DNA of 5,866 bases from Phycisphaerales bacterium (lineage in GTDB: Bacteria; Planctomycetota; Phycisphaerae; Tepidisphaerales; Tepidisphaeraceae), in the NCBI GenBank assembly GCA_028288775.1, contig JAQGHP010000628.1, positions 1 to 5,866 on the forward strand, read 5' to 3'. Shown here one piece after another: positions 5,018-5,866 of this stretch. Position numbers and translations under genes: made by a program. Within the stretch, counting starts at the first letter, position 1; each line of letters starts with the position of its first letter. The notes under the pieces were generated by a model. The model had not been told where the DNA came from, searched no databases, and was given only the letters and a program-made list of their open reading frames with translations.

Positions 5018-5277
5018 ATCCGTGGGGCGCTGTCGTTGCCCATTCGATCAAACTCCAAAATAGGGCAATTATGGGCAATGATGGGACATCATTAGCAGGT
5101 TAACCATATCGTCGTTCTGCTGTAAACGTCGTGCAAAAGATAGCTTACGGATATTTTTGACAGGGTCCCGGCGGTGCCATTTATGTGGAAATTTTAAGCA
5201 ATGGAATGATAAATTCCTCTATTCTTGCCCCTGAATTGCCGGTATTTTGCCCCGCATGGGCAATGGATAGCCGCCGC
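5018..5277. other. AT-richer non-coding stretch with repeated GGGCAAT words
   Basis: No plausible gene is seen here. The stretch is clearly more AT-rich than its surroundings. GGGCAA or its complement occurs at 5036, 5063, 5073, 5225, 5247 and 5258. ATGGGCAATG is present twice exactly (5071-5080 and 5256-5265). Between 5061 and 5090 three 10-base units (TAGGGCAATT, ATGGGCAATG, ATGGGACATC) follow one another at helical spacing. TTGCCC (5247-5252) and GGGCAA (5258-5263) form a 6-bp inverted repeat 15 bases past the stop of the 5278-5595 gene. A perfect TTGACA lies at 5157-5162, but the -10 position reads only TTTATG. Role unknown; operator sites or a remnant of transferred DNA are possible. Confidence 0.5.
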
Positions 5278-5595
5278 TCAGGTAGTTCCCGGCCCGCCGT
5301 GCTCCGCGGCGTCGGCGACGTCGGGCTCGCCGCGCAGGCCGACGTCCGTCCCCTCCTCGATCGCCCCGGTCTGCCCAGGGAGCTTGCGCGCCAGTTCCTT
5401 GCCCGGGTCGGTTTCGACCGACCCGCGGCCCTTGTCGGGCAGATCGGCCGGGGCAATTCCCTCGATCGAACGCGGCCCCACCTTCGCGTAATCCCGGGGC
5501 ACCCCCGGATTCTGCTCGACGTTCGACGCCTTCGCGGCTTCCATCTTCTTTTCTTCCCGCGATTTCCCAGACGGACGGTGCGGCTTCTTGGACAT
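5278..5595 (-). CDS. Small hydrophilic, probably disordered hypothetical protein
   Basis: This 105-residue protein belongs to no family I recognise. It starts with a basic segment (MSKKPHRPSGKSREEKK) and continues with charged, Gly/Pro-rich sequence such as DLPDKGRGSVETDPGKELA and then GAIEEGTDVGLRGEPDVADAA. It has no hydrophobic segment, no cysteine and no catalytic motif, which points to an intrinsically disordered, hydrophilin-like or nucleic-acid/partner-binding protein. ATG 5595 is preferred because AGGAG (complement of 5604-5608) lies 8 bases upstream. ATG 5601 is only 2 bases from the same site, although it would add just two residues. Coding potential is supported by the ribosome site and the non-random charge pattern; the overlapping frames give Arg- or Ala-rich sequence typical of shadows. 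It stands alone, with a palindromic repeat array beginning about 165 bases upstream. Confidence 0.68.
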   Translation of the reverse strand: MSKKPHRPSGKSREEKKMEAAKASNVEQNPGVPRDYAKVGPRSIEGIAPADLPDKGRGSVETDPGKELARKLPGQTGAIEEGTDVGLRGEPDVADAAEHGGPGTT

Positions 5596-5603
5596 GTCCA
5601 TAT

Positions 5604-5608
5604 CTCCT
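5604..5608 (-). promoter_or_regulatory. Ribosome binding site of the small hydrophilic protein
   Basis: On the complement strand AGGAG, extended to AGGAGAT, stands 8 bases before ATG 5595 and 2 bases before ATG 5601. Spacing favours the inner ATG. Confidence 0.65.
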
Positions 5609-5761
5609 GTTCAGTTTTTCAACCCCGTATTGCTGAACTTCGTCGTGCATCCCACACTGCGGACGCGACGCTTGTTGCCCAACCGAATGCAACGACGATG
5701 CCCACGGGATCAGTTAATGCCGTCCAAGAAGTGCAATTGATGTTAGTGAGGTTCCTCCTGA

Positions 5762-5866
5762 TGGGGCAGACATTCTTGTCTGTATCCGAGGTGGGGCGGA
5801 CATTCTTGTCTGTCTGTGAGGTGGGGCAGACATTCTTGTCTGTCCTCCAAAGTGGGGCGGACATTC
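5762..5866. repeat. Tandem palindromic repeat, 30-base period, continuing beyond the window
   Basis: Three full units and one truncated unit begin at 5762, 5792, 5822 and 5853, so the period is 30, 30 and 31. Each has a 22-base conserved part starting TGGGGC and containing GACATTCTTGTC, followed by 8-9 variable bases. CAGACA and TGTCTG form a hairpin around TTCT. The second base of the left arm alternates A, G, A, G among the four units. From memory, repeats of the GACATTCTTGTC type are scattered through planctomycete genomes; this was not searched. Confidence 0.85.

Noticed and set aside
4821..5063. Possible 80-residue + strand protein, or a shorter version from ATG 4890
   Set aside because: It reads straight through the strong terminator at 4985-5017 and is Pro-rich without domain features. 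GAAGGA at 4872-4877 is better spaced for ATG 4886, which encodes only three codons.
5157..5185. TTGACA promoter on the + strand
   Set aside because: The -35 box is perfect, but the best -10 at 16-18 base spacing is TTTATG (3/6). Downstream there is only the antisense of the 5278-5595 gene, so it was left as a note.
5219..5692. Longer - strand frame overlapping the small hydrophilic protein
   Set aside because: Its sequence is Arg/Gly-rich with no features, and the ribosome site fits the other frame. It is treated as a shadow.
5619..5864. Reading frame on the - strand encoding a 10-residue repeat (TDKNV..PTS)
   Set aside because: The peptide repeat is only the translation of a 30-base DNA repeat. 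The 31-base step breaks the frame and the start falls inside the array. No ribosome site is visible.
5762..5866. Possible CRISPR array
   Set aside because: The regular repeats are about 22 bases but the intervals are only 8-9 bases and partly similar, far too short for spacers. The repeat is a dispersed palindrome, and no cas gene is seen.

Overview
The window is GC-rich and reads like a member of the Planctomycetota. The best evidence is a prepilin-like gene joining a GFTLVELL cleavage/methylation signal to a C-terminal H-X9-DG motif, a combination known mainly from planctomycetes. GTG/TTG starts and intergenic DNA crowded with dispersed palindromic repeats fit the same group. This is inferred from family knowledge; no species can be named.

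Layout: (1) <2-685, + strand, the 3' part of a sigma-70 family sigma factor, followed by a strong intrinsic terminator inside an inverted GCCAG-rich repeat pair. (2) 836-1246, - strand, a small HExxH protein converging on the sigma gene. (3) 1401-2123, + strand, an unrecognised protein with one N-terminal membrane segment. (4) 2185-2483, a nested set of inverted repeats between converging genes. (5) 2513-3355, - strand, a calcineurin-type metallophosphoesterase. (6) 3437-4298, + strand, a good promoter and a prepilin-like gene whose reading frame breaks near 3999. (7) 4356-4625, - strand, a small heavy-metal-binding (HMA) protein with its own likely promoter. (8) 4647-5277, about 630 bases without a convincing gene. 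This stretch holds an orphan intrinsic terminator, a possible structured RNA in front of it and an AT-richer segment with repeated GGGCAAT words. (9) 5278-5595, - strand, a small charged protein, probably disordered. (10) 5762-5866, a 30-base-period tandem palindromic repeat running off the window.

Most genes stand alone or in divergent/convergent pairs, so there is no clear multi-gene operon and no obvious shared pathway. Two of the three converging gene pairs have facing inverted repeats between them, which suggests that these repeats act as RNA 3'-end or terminator-like elements. No complete defence, mobile or biosynthetic system is visible. The leads most worth following are the orphan-terminator RNA candidate at about 4864-5017, the frame break in the prepilin gene, the nested repeat block, and the tandem repeat whose sequence variants keep an RNA hairpin on one strand only.
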